A stretch of 18,731 nucleotides of DNA from CAZSGN01 sp964606415. Its GTDB lineage: Bacteria > Bacteroidota > Bacteroidia > Bacteroidales > JBBRXJ01. Both the position numbers and the translations under genes were made by a program. Position 1 is the first letter of the stretch. Each line of letters opens with the position of its first letter. The notes beneath the pieces were generated by a model. That model was given only the letters and a program-made list of their open reading frames with translations, ran no database searches and was not told the DNA's origin. This document shows, one piece after another, positions 1 to 7,290 of this stretch. The stretch spans positions 1 through 18,731 of the forward strand of contig CAZSGN010000016.1 in assembly GCA_964606415.1 (NCBI GenBank), written 5' to 3'.

Positions 1-77
1 TTAATGAAAGCTTGCAATTTGTTTATATGTAGATAAAATATTTAACCATTAAAATAAGAGTAGAACCAAAATTTTTA

Positions 78-1379
78 ATGATTAATAATATGGATTTATC
101 AAAGAGTATCAAAGCTTTTCAAAAAGCTCAAAAAGTTTTACCTGGAGGGGTTAATTCTCCTGTCCGGGCTTTTCGAAGTGTTAAGGCCGACCCGGTATTT
201 ATTGATGCGGCCCGGGGCGCTTATGTCTATGATATTGATGGCAATGAATATGTTGATTTTGTTTCTTCATGGGGCCCCATGATCCTCGGCCATGCTAATC
301 CTGTTATTGTTAATGCTATAAAGCAATATGCGGAGAAAGGTACTAGTTTCGGCATGCCTACACAACTTGAAACGGAGGTGGCTGAATTGATTATTGACCG
401 GGTTCCGTCTATTGAGAAAGTACGGATGGTGAATTCCGGCACTGAAGCAACAATGAGTGCGATTCGCCTGGCTCGTGGCTATACAGGACGTGATATGATT
501 ATAAAATTTGCGGGATGTTTTCATGGCCATGGAGATAGTTTTTTGATTAAAGCGGGCTCCGGAGCGATGACTTTTGGTCTTCCGGATAGTCCTGGCGTTC
601 CGGAGAGCATGGCTAAAAATACATTGATTGCCGAATTTAATAGCCTGGAATCTGTCCAGGCCCTTTTTGAAGCATATCATGACCAAATTGCAGCGATTAT
701 TGTTGAGCCGGTTGCTGGTAATATGGGGTGTATCCCGCCGGCTAGAGGCTTTTTGGAAGGATTAAGAATGTTAGCTACTGATAACAATGCTTTATTGATA
801 TTTGATGAGGTAATGACGGGATTTCGTGTTTCTGCAGGTGGTGCCCAGGAGTTGTATGGGGTTCGTCCTGATTTAACAACGCTTGGAAAAATTATTGGTG
901 GGGGTTTGCCTGTTGGTGCTTATGGCGGAGCATCAGAAATAATGGATCGCCTTGCGCCGGAAGGGCCGGTTTATCAGTCTGGTACTTTATCCGGTAATCC
1001 TTTGGCCATGGCTGCCGGAAAAGTCATGTTGCAGGAAACCGGGAAGCCTGGTTTTTATGAGTATTTAGAAAAGCAGTCGGAAAAAATTCAGAAAGGCCTT
1101 ACTAAAGCGATTCAGGATACCGGTCATCAGGCCCTTGTCAACCGGGTTGGATCAATGATGACATTGTTTTTTAATCAGCATGAGCAGGTTCAGGGTTTTC
1201 CGGAGGCTTCGGCTTCAGATACGGAAATGTTTGCCCGCTTTTTTAAAGGGAATCTTGAGAAAGGTATTCATTTGGCTCCTTCTCAATTTGAGTGCCTTTT
1301 TGTTTCTGCCGTTCATACCGACAAAGAAATTGACCGCATGCTTGATGCCGGGCATCAAACGTTAAAAGAATTACATTAA
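78..1379 (+). CDS. hemL: Glutamate-1-semialdehyde 2,1-aminomutase
   Basis: PLP-dependent cytosolic enzyme that converts glutamate-1-semialdehyde to 5-aminolevulinate, the second step of the C5 route to heme. The 433-residue protein has the usual family length and is full-length. Visible motifs are the N-terminal PGGVNSPVRAF (residues 22-32), the VNSGTEATMSAIRLAR segment that contacts the PLP phosphate (118-133), FDEVMTGFR with the Asp that contacts the pyridine nitrogen (242-250), and LGKIIGGGLPVG, where Lys271 should form the Schiff base. The ATG at 78 is used here; an in-frame ATG at 90 (residue 5) is almost equally good and neither has a clear Shine-Dalgarno sequence. hemE follows on the same strand about 114 bp downstream, so the two probably form a heme-synthesis pair. 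Family assignment is secure from motifs; the exact start is not. Confidence 0.97.
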   Translation: MINNMDLSKSIKAFQKAQKVLPGGVNSPVRAFRSVKADPVFIDAARGAYVYDIDGNEYVDFVSSWGPMILGHANPVIVNAIKQYAEKGTSFGMPTQLETEVAELIIDRVPSIEKVRMVNSGTEATMSAIRLARGYTGRDMIIKFAGCFHGHGDSFLIKAGSGAMTFGLPDSPGVPESMAKNTLIAEFNSLESVQALFEAYHDQIAAIIVEPVAGNMGCIPPARGFLEGLRMLATDNNALLIFDEVMTGFRVSAGGAQELYGVRPDLTTLGKIIGGGLPVGAYGGASEIMDRLAPEGPVYQSGTLSGNPLAMAAGKVMLQETGKPGFYEYLEKQSEKIQKGLTKAIQDTGHQALVNRVGSMMTLFFNQHEQVQGFPEASASDTEMFARFFKGNLEKGIHLAPSQFECLFVSAVHTDKEIDRMLDAGHQTLKELH

Positions 1380-1493
1380 TGAATCTCATTTATTATTTTT
1401 AGTTCTGAGTGTTATTTACCCATGTGTTATAATGATGATGACAGATACTGATAAAGTTTATCAATAAAAATTTATTTGGACAGGAATTATAGT

Positions 1494-2537
1494 ATGAATG
1501 ATACATTATTATTACAAACCATTAAAAACAAGGGGGGGAGTCGTCCTCCTGTTTGGTTTATGAGGCAGGCAGGCCGGATTTTGCCTTCTTACCGGAAATT
1601 AAAGGAACAGTACAGTTTCCATGAATTGATTTCGGATCCGGATAAGGCTGCTGAGGTGACGCTTCTTCCGATTCATGACCTTGGCGTTGATGCAGCGATT
1701 CTTTTTTCGGATATCCTGGTTATACCGGAAGCAATGGGCATGGAACTTCATTTTACTGATCATGGCCCGGTTTTTAGTAATCCGCTTAAAATGTCAGATA
1801 ACCCGGTGGCGGAATTATCTCCTGATCCGGACAGCCTCAATTATATTTATCAAACCATTGAACGGATTATCACAAAACGTCCCCCGGGGACTCCTTTAAT
1901 TGGCTTTTGTGGTGCGCCATTAACTACTTTTCTTTACATGGCACAAGGTTTAGGACAGGGACAACTTTTTCCCGATGCCATGCAGATGATCTATAAACAA
2001 AGAAAAGAGGTCGAGCAGATTCTTGATGGTATTACAGAATTATCCATTGAATATGCTCTTCAGCAAGTAAAACATGGCATTGATGTTTTTCAGCTTTTTG
2101 ATACGCACGCTGGTATTTTACCTTTTAATCTTTATCAACAATTAATATTGCCCCGTGTTGAGCGTATTCTTTCTGCTGTTCGCCAGACAGGCACCCCCGT
2201 TATATTTTTGCCTAAAGACATAGGGGCTGGTATTGTATTTATTACTGCTGAGCTCACGGATGTGTTAAGTGTAGACTGGCAAAGCTCAATTGAACAGGTT
2301 CATTCAATGGTGGATCCACAGCTTTGTTTGCAGGGAAATATTGATCCGCGATTATTGAAGGCCGACCAGGAGACTATTAAGCAAAGCCTTGAAGGCTATC
2401 TTGAATTTGGCCGGCGTAATTCCCGGTGGATTATCAACCTGGGACATGGGGTATTACCGGATACACCATTAGAGAATGTGCAGATGGTTGTTGATTGGGT
2501 TAAAAATAGTGACTGGAAAAGGACATTTGATTTTTAA
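1494..2537 (+). CDS. hemE: Uroporphyrinogen decarboxylase
   Basis: Cytosolic cofactor-free enzyme that removes the four acetate carboxyls of uroporphyrinogen III to give coproporphyrinogen III. The ATG at 1494 is chosen because AGGA (1482-1485) lies about 8 bases upstream; a TTG at 1476 would add six residues but has no such support. The 347-residue product matches family length. Conserved features are WFMRQAGR (Arg24 and Arg28, substrate carboxylates), DILVIPEAMGM with the central catalytic Asp73, Tyr148 in TTFLYM, FDTHAG (201-206), QGNIDP (280-285) and NLGHGVLPDTP with His318. Thr204 stands where human UROD has Ser219 (FESHAG), a conservative change. A G7 run at 1532-1538 encodes Lys-Gly-Gly near the N-terminus without breaking the frame. 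It follows hemL on the same strand and converges on the minus-strand block. Confidence 0.96.
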   Translation: MNDTLLLQTIKNKGGSRPPVWFMRQAGRILPSYRKLKEQYSFHELISDPDKAAEVTLLPIHDLGVDAAILFSDILVIPEAMGMELHFTDHGPVFSNPLKMSDNPVAELSPDPDSLNYIYQTIERIITKRPPGTPLIGFCGAPLTTFLYMAQGLGQGQLFPDAMQMIYKQRKEVEQILDGITELSIEYALQQVKHGIDVFQLFDTHAGILPFNLYQQLILPRVERILSAVRQTGTPVIFLPKDIGAGIVFITAELTDVLSVDWQSSIEQVHSMVDPQLCLQGNIDPRLLKADQETIKQSLEGYLEFGRRNSRWIINLGHGVLPDTPLENVQMVVDWVKNSDWKRTFDF

Positions 2538-2621
2538 TTTCTTGCTCAAAGATTGTTTTTTAAACCTAAGTTGAGGGATTTAAACGAAGTGAAAGCCTTA
2601 TTTATTCATAGTTGTATGTGC

Positions 2622-2650
2622 GATTTCTGATAAGAATCATTTATTTTTTT
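2622..2650 (+). terminator. Possible weak intrinsic terminator after hemE
   Basis: GATTTCT (2622-2628) pairs with AGAATC (2633-2638) across a GATA loop, with one bulged T. The stem has six base pairs, only two of them G-C, and is followed after a few bases by a run of seven T (2644-2650). It lies in the convergent gap about 85 bases after the hemE stop. The geometry is right for a rho-independent terminator but the stem is weak, so this is a candidate only. No convincing counterpart was found for the minus-strand operon that ends at 2703. Confidence 0.35.
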
Positions 2651-2702
2651 GACCTGTAGTGTCTTATATAGGCCAGTTTAATGTCTGGTTAAAATATTTC
2701 TT

Positions 2703-3707
2703 TTATTCTTCTCCAAAGCCACTGAAATATTTCATGAATTGTATTCGCTCATAAGCAGCAGGATTTTTACTTTGATGCTGGGTCATTTTTCCCCTGAATT
2801 GATCAATATCCTGGTAGCCTTTTTCGTCCATCCATTTAATAAGGTCATTAAGAATGGTTTGAATATGCTGTAGCCCATTTTTATACAAAGCACTTACTAC
2901 CTGACCTGTTTTAGCACCGGCAAGCAGTTGTTTAATCATGGCTTCTCCGGTATGGATGCCTGTGCTTGCACAAGTATCACAAGATATACGATCCGACATG
3001 ATGGCCACCCATCTTAATACATTTCCCATTTCTGATGGATGACTAAAAGTAAAGGATGCTTTCTCTGAAAAATTGTGGATATCAAAATCAGGGGTGTAGA
3101 AACGGTTAAATAAAACAATCCCTTGTACACCTGTTTCACTGATTTGTTTGATCATTTGGGCAAGGTTTGAAAAATATGGCGAAAGTTTAATGGCGAGGGG
3201 AATAGAGGTATGTTTCCGGATATCGGAGATGATTTTCAAGAATTTCTCTTCTCTTTCCTCGCTGTTCATGGTCATGTCTGAAGGCAATAAGGCAATATTG
3301 ATTTCCAGCGCGTCTGCCCCGGCTTCTTCAATCTTATTTGCAAAACTGGTCCATTCGGCTGTTGATATGCAGTTGATACTGGCAATCACGGGTATGGTCA
3401 ATTGATTTTTAGCTTCTTTAATTGTTTTGACATATTCGACCAGTGAATCTTCCTTGATATGCATATCAATATAATCCAGGGTTTCGGACTTTTCACTGTA
3501 AAGCATGTCATTGGCATAAGCTTCTTTGATCATGGAATCAGCGTCATGAATAATTTGTTCTTCAAACACGGATTTCACGACAAGGGCACCGGCACCATGT
3601 TTTTCTATTTCTTTCATGTTTTCCACATTATCTGTTAAGCCGGAGCTACCTACAATTAGTGGATTGCGAAGATTAAGGCCTAAATATTTTGTCGTCAGAT
3701 CTGCCAT
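2703..3707 (-). CDS. PyrD/DPD-like flavoprotein lacking the catalytic Cys motif
   Basis: A 334-residue TIM-barrel protein of the dihydroorotate dehydrogenase class 1 / dihydropyrimidine dehydrogenase (DPD, PreA) superfamily. FMN-site features are present: GSSGLTDN (20-27), Lys45 in LVVKSV, Lys174 in AIKLSP, Asn201, and the phosphate-binding STGIHTGEA with GAKTGQVVSALYKNG (248-278). The segment ASINCISTAEW (109-119) closely resembles the matching DPD segment. However, the catalytic-loop motif of DHODs and DPD, NxSCPN/H, is replaced by NIALLPSD (137-144), with no Cys or Ser at the active-site base. The protein also lacks the C-terminal two-[4Fe-4S] ferredoxin domain of PreA. Such proteins form a known 'DHOD-like' subgroup thought to be inactive as DHODs. 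It starts 12 bp after nfnB, so it is probably cotranscribed and may act with NfnAB. Substrate unknown. Confidence 0.85.
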   Translation of the reverse strand: MADLTTKYLGLNLRNPLIVGSSGLTDNVENMKEIEKHGAGALVVKSVFEEQIIHDADSMIKEAYANDMLYSEKSETLDYIDMHIKEDSLVEYVKTIKEAKNQLTIPVIASINCISTAEWTSFANKIEEAGADALEINIALLPSDMTMNSEEREEKFLKIISDIRKHTSIPLAIKLSPYFSNLAQMIKQISETGVQGIVLFNRFYTPDFDIHNFSEKASFTFSHPSEMGNVLRWVAIMSDRISCDTCASTGIHTGEAMIKQLLAGAKTGQVVSALYKNGLQHIQTILNDLIKWMDEKGYQDIDQFRGKMTQHQSKNPAAYERIQFMKYFSGFGEE

Positions 3708-3719
3708 TATTATTAGATA

Positions 3720-5207
3720 TTAGGGTTTGACTTTTTGTTGAATATAATCATGGATTCCCTGGGCTGCATTTCTGCCATCACCCATGGCCAGAATAACTGT
3801 GGCTCCTCCCCGGACAATATCGCCTCCCGCGAAGATATCGGGCACAGAACTTTGCATATTTTCCTGGTTGACTTTGATGGTTCCCCAGTTTGTGACCTCA
3901 AGTTCAGGTAATGCTGAAGGTATTAATGGGTTAGGAGAGACCCCGATGCTGACAATAACAGTGTCAACAGGAATATCAAATTCTGAATTTTCAAGAGGAA
4001 CAGGTCTTCTGCGTCCGGAAGCATCGGGTTCGCCCAGTTCCATCTTTTGCAGGGTCATTTTGGTAACAAATCCTGCCTCGTTACCCTGGTAGGCAAGAGG
4101 GTTGTGAAGATTCATGAATTCAATCCCTTCTTCTTGTGCATGCTTAACTTCCTCAACTCTTGCCGGCATTTCTTCAATGGATCTGCGATAAATGATCATG
4201 GCTCTTTCTGCTCCTAAACGTTTTGCTGTGCGCACAGAGTCCATCGCTGTGTTACCACCCCCGATGACAGCAACATTCTTGCCACTAAGGACTGGAGTGT
4301 CATATTCGGGATCTGCTGCATGCATTAGGTTGATCCGGGTTAGATATTCGTTGGATGAAAAAATACCATTAAGGTTTTCCCCGGGAATATTCATAAATCG
4401 GGGTAATCCGGCGCCACTGGCAACAAAGAAAGCTTGATAACCGTCATTCCTGAGATCTTCAAAGGATGCTGTACGTCCGACAATAAAATTGGTTTTAAAT
4501 TCAACACCCATTTTTTGCAGGTTGTCTATCTCAATATCAACAATATCGTTTGGGAGACGAAAATTGGGAATTCCGTACTTTAAAACACCGCCAATTTCGT
4601 GCAAGGCTTCGAAAATGGTAACCTGGTAACCCCATCTTGCCAAATCAGCGGCTGCTGCTAATCCTCCCGGGCCGGAACCAATGACACCCACTTTGTACTG
4701 ATTAGATTTCTGGGTTTCGGGAACAGAAATATTACCACTTTCGCGTTCATAATCAGCGGCAAAGCGCTCGAGATGGCCTATGGCTATTGGAGGCTGATTC
4801 ATTTTTTGTGCGTAAATACACATGGCTTCGCATTGTACTTCTTGTGGGCATACTCTCCCACAAACGGCGGGAAGTGTGTTGGTTTCTTTTAATACAGAAG
4901 CAGCTTCGCCAAATTCACCTCCTTCAATTTTTTTGATAAATTTAGGAATATTGATTCCTACCGGGCAGCCCTGGATGCAAGTAGGATTGGCACAGTCAAG
5001 GCATCGCTCGGCTTCCTGGATGGCCATTTCATTGGTGAGCCCTTTATTTACTTCAATATGGCTTTTGTTTCGCTTGTCAGGTTTTTCTTCGGGCATCTCT
5101 ACGCGTGCCCTGGCTGATCTTTCTTTGGCTTTTATCCTTTGACGTAGTTCTTTACGCCATTCCTGGTTGCGTTCTTCTTTTAATATCTCGGGGCTTAATG
5201 GACTCAT
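3720..5207 (-). CDS. nfnB: NfnB / GltD-like FAD and Fe-S NADPH oxidoreductase subunit
   Basis: Large-subunit type flavoprotein of the NfnAB/SudAB family, homologous to glutamate synthase small subunit and PreT. Order of domains: a charged, basic extension (1-60), an Fe-S domain with Cys69, 72, 77, 81, 116, 120, 126 and 130 plus Glu123, expected to bind two [4Fe-4S] clusters, an FAD Rossmann motif VIGSGPGGLA (175-184), an NADPH Rossmann motif VIGGGNTAMD (314-323), and a C-terminal FAD motif FAGGDIVRGGATV (459-471). Length (495 residues) is slightly above characterised NfnB because of the extension. It begins 5 bp after nfnA, the arrangement expected for the heterodimeric electron-bifurcating NADH-dependent ferredoxin:NADP+ oxidoreductase. 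Databases may call it glutamate synthase small subunit, but no large glutamate synthase subunit is nearby. The physiological partner reaction is inferred. Confidence 0.88.
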   Translation of the reverse strand: MSPLSPEILKEERNQEWRKELRQRIKAKERSARARVEMPEEKPDKRNKSHIEVNKGLTNEMAIQEAERCLDCANPTCIQGCPVGINIPKFIKKIEGGEFGEAASVLKETNTLPAVCGRVCPQEVQCEAMCIYAQKMNQPPIAIGHLERFAADYERESGNISVPETQKSNQYKVGVIGSGPGGLAAAADLARWGYQVTIFEALHEIGGVLKYGIPNFRLPNDIVDIEIDNLQKMGVEFKTNFIVGRTASFEDLRNDGYQAFFVASGAGLPRFMNIPGENLNGIFSSNEYLTRINLMHAADPEYDTPVLSGKNVAVIGGGNTAMDSVRTAKRLGAERAMIIYRRSIEEMPARVEEVKHAQEEGIEFMNLHNPLAYQGNEAGFVTKMTLQKMELGEPDASGRRRPVPLENSEFDIPVDTVIVSIGVSPNPLIPSALPELEVTNWGTIKVNQENMQSSVPDIFAGGDIVRGGATVILAMGDGRNAAQGIHDYIQQKVKP

Positions 5208-5212
5208 AATGT

Positions 5213-6043
5213 TTAAACTTTAGTCTTGTTTAAAAATTCCTGATATGCAGCATGCTCTTCTTCCTTGTATGCACCAAGGCGGGCGATCATTTCGTCAAAA
5301 TTTATTTGATGAGCATCAAATTCGGGTCCGTCGACACAAACAAATTTGGTTTCTTCGCCAACCCGTACGCGGCAGGCACCACACATGCCTGTTCCATCAA
5401 CCATGATTGTATTTAAACTGGCGTATGTAGGGATGTTATATTTTTGCGTGGTTATTGAGGCGAATTTCATCATGATGGCCGGGCCAATGACTACAGCCTG
5501 GTTAATTTTTTCTTTTTCTATAAATTCTTCCATGCCATGCGTTACAAGGCCTTGCCTGCCATGAGACCCATCATCGGTCATGATAATCTGTTGGTCACTA
5601 GCCTGGGCCATTTCGTCTTCAAGAATCAATAATTCTTTTGTGCGAGCAGCAAGAACTGTGAGCACTTTGTTACCTGCTTCTTTTAGTGCCTGTGCAATGG
5701 GTAGCAATGGCGCAATCCCGACTCCTCCGCCTGCACATAATACAGTGCCGTAATTTTTGATTTCGGTAGCATGCCCCAAAGGTCCAACAACATCATGAAG
5801 AGTGGCTCCTTTTTCCAAATCAAATAACTTATGTGATGTGACTCCAACTTTTTGCACAACAAGTGTAATGGTTCCTTTCTTGGCATCGGAACCAGCAATG
5901 GTTAAAGGAACCCGCTCTCCTTTGTCGTCAATTTTTACAATTACAAAATGTCCGGCTTTTCGTTTTTTCGCGATGAGAGGAGCCTCGATATCCAGTTTGA
6001 CAACCTGATTATTCAACTCCTGTTTTTCTACGATTTTGTTCAT
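5213..6043 (-). CDS. nfnA: NfnA / PyrK-like FAD and [2Fe-2S] subunit
   Basis: Small subunit of an NfnAB/SudAB-type complex, belonging to the ferredoxin-NADP reductase-like family that includes PyrK, the electron-transfer subunit of DHOD class 1B. The 276-residue protein has an FAD-binding RVPLTIA (44-50), a nucleotide-binding loop CAGGGVGIAPLLP (103-115), and a C-terminal [2Fe-2S] motif DGTGMCGACR...CVDGP. Asp216, Cys221, Cys224 and Cys236 are the likely ligands, consistent with the Asp plus three Cys ligation described for NfnA. In known NfnAB this subunit oxidises NADH while NfnB handles NADP(H) and ferredoxin. Here it begins 19 bp after ddl and 5 bp before nfnB, so it is likely translated from one message with nfnB and the PyrD-like gene. 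Alternatives are a sulfide dehydrogenase subunit (SudB) or a PyrK-like partner of the PyrD-like protein. Confidence 0.88.
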   Translation of the reverse strand: MNKIVEKQELNNQVVKLDIEAPLIAKKRKAGHFVIVKIDDKGERVPLTIAGSDAKKGTITLVVQKVGVTSHKLFDLEKGATLHDVVGPLGHATEIKNYGTVLCAGGGVGIAPLLPIAQALKEAGNKVLTVLAARTKELLILEDEMAQASDQQIIMTDDGSHGRQGLVTHGMEEFIEKEKINQAVVIGPAIMMKFASITTQKYNIPTYASLNTIMVDGTGMCGACRVRVGEETKFVCVDGPEFDAHQINFDEMIARLGAYKEEEHAAYQEFLNKTKV

Positions 6044-6062
6044 GTGTTGTGAGTATATTTAA

Positions 6063-7091
6063 TTATCTTTTTTGATGTTTTATAATACTGTCTTCAATTA
6101 ATTCGCTATAAACATTAGTTGCATTCAACCCGGCTGCATGTAATTGTTGGGGAATGATACTGTTTTCGCTCATTCCGGGAACAGTGTTGACTTCAAGAAA
6201 GTAAAAACTTCCATTATTAAGGATATAGTCCATGCGAACGATACCCCTGCAATTTAAAATCTTATAAAGATGACTGGTAAGTGCCTGGCATTGGGCGGTT
6301 TCTTCTTCAGGGATGCGTGCGGGTGTTATTTCTTCCGAAAGGCCCTGGTATTTGGCCTCATAGTCAAAAAAGTCAGTTTGAGGGATAATTTCGGTAACAG
6401 GGAGAACCACTTCTTTTCCATTGGCCTGATAAATACCACAAGTGACCTCTGTGCCTGGAATATATGATTCAATGAGTATTTCAGTATCTTCTTTAAATGC
6501 GGTGGCTATAGCAGATGGTAAATCATCTTCATGGTTTACTTTACTGATGCCAAAACTTGATCCTCCCTGGTTGGGTTTAACAAAACAGGGAAGACCTGTT
6601 TCTTTAATGATTTCAGCAGTGTCGAAAGATTCATTTTCCTGGATACGAAGGGTATGCGCGACAAAAATGCCATACTCTTTCAGGAAGATTTTGGTTGCGT
6701 ATTTATTGAAGGTTAATGCTGAAGAATAAACACCACCCGTGGTGTATGGAATACCTGTTAATTCAAAATATGATTGTAATATTCCATTCTCTCCTGGTGT
6801 TCCGTGGATCATAATAAAAGCACAATCAAAAGTGATCGTCTTATCATTGATTTTAAGGCTGAAATCGCTTTTATTTACAGGAATGTCTTTAATATTATCA
6901 CTAATGCCAACCCACGAGTCTTTCGAGATACGGATAACATAAACATTATAATTATTTTGATCAAGGCTTTTTGCAACCTGATAACTACTTTTTATTGAAA
7001 TTTCGATTTCAGATGAATCCCCACCAGCGATAATGGCGATATTTTTTTTTTGTTGGTTGTTATTATTTGAAGTAAGATTGGATTTAGCCAC
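6063..7091 (-). CDS. ddl: D-alanine--D-alanine ligase
   Basis: ATP-grasp cytosolic enzyme that joins two D-alanines for peptidoglycan precursor synthesis. The 342-residue protein has the N-domain GGDSSEIEIS with Glu28, HGTPGENG (96-103), Lys172 and the ATP loop GGSSFG (176-181), and Mg-binding Asp288, Glu300 and Asn302 in LEVNTVPGM. The start is a GTG at 7091. An in-frame TAA lies five codons upstream and no ATG occurs before residue 94, inside the N-domain, so GTG is the only reasonable start; only a weak A-rich AAAGAA precedes it. The first 16 residues (Asn/Gln-rich) are an extension ahead of the usual family start and end in an A10 tract. It follows rluD after a 199-bp spacer and is followed 19 bp later by nfnA. 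Confidence 0.95.
   Translation of the reverse strand: MAKSNLTSNNNNQQKKNIAIIAGGDSSEIEISIKSSYQVAKSLDQNNYNVYVIRISKDSWVGISDNIKDIPVNKSDFSLKINDKTITFDCAFIMIHGTPGENGILQSYFELTGIPYTTGGVYSSALTFNKYATKIFLKEYGIFVAHTLRIQENESFDTAEIIKETGLPCFVKPNQGGSSFGISKVNHEDDLPSAIATAFKEDTEILIESYIPGTEVTCGIYQANGKEVVLPVTEIIPQTDFFDYEAKYQGLSEEITPARIPEEETAQCQALTSHLYKILNCRGIVRMDYILNNGSFYFLEVNTVPGMSENSIIPQQLHAAGLNATNVYSELIEDSIIKHQKR
7042..7051 (-). repeat. A10 homopolymer in the 5' end of ddl
   Basis: Ten consecutive A in the coding strand (T on the given strand) encode the Gln-Lys-Lys-Asn segment at residues 14-17 of Ddl. It is one of the two longest A/T homopolymers noted in a coding region or spacer of this window and lies where the family would normally begin. 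It could favour polymerase slippage, but this is inference. Confidence 0.6.
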
Positions 7092-7179
7092 TTCTTTTAG
7101 ATATTATTCTGTTTATCTTTTAAAAATTGATAAAAATAACTCAATGTATATTGTATTGTTTTTTCAATAGTATCATTTT

Positions 7180-7215
7180 AAATTGATTCGAAAAACAGGT
7201 TTATTGAATCAATTT
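7180..7215. repeat. 10-bp perfect inverted repeat in the rluD-ddl spacer
   Basis: AAATTGATTC (7180-7189) and GAATCAATTT (7206-7215) are exact reverse complements separated by a 16-base loop. The element lies about 75 bp after the rluD stop and about 90 bp upstream of the ddl GTG. Each arm has only two G-C pairs and no long T run follows in the direction of transcription, so it does not look like a standard terminator. An operator, an mRNA processing or leader hairpin for ddl-nfnA-nfnB, or chance in AT-rich DNA are the options. Confidence 0.55.
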
Positions 7216-7290
7216 GGATTGCGAATATAATTAATTCCTTTAAATTATCCTTTAATATGGTGTCAAATTCAAAAATATGAATGGAAACTT

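Noticed and set aside
1..77. Sigma70-like TTGCAA (12-17) and TAAAAT (34-39), spaced 16 bases, upstream of hemL
   Set aside because: Bacteroidota do not use this consensus as a rule, the TAnnTTTG element is not clear, and such matches are expected in AT-rich DNA.
1532..1538. G7 run near the start of hemE as a possible phase-variation tract
   Set aside because: Seven G is short for slippage control, the frame is intact, and a heme-pathway housekeeping gene is an unlikely contingency locus.
2668..2700. CCAG/CTGG stem as a minus-strand terminator after the PyrD-like gene
   Set aside because: Only four base pairs and no T run follows in the minus-strand direction.
3148..5142. Open frames on the plus strand opposite nfnB and the PyrD-like gene
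   Set aside because: They lie antisense to strongly supported genes, show no family motifs and have unnatural composition.
7263..7277. TATTTTTG and TTTG elements on the minus strand as a ddl promoter
   Set aside because: No well-spaced -33/-7 pair could be built; recorded only as context for the inverted repeat.
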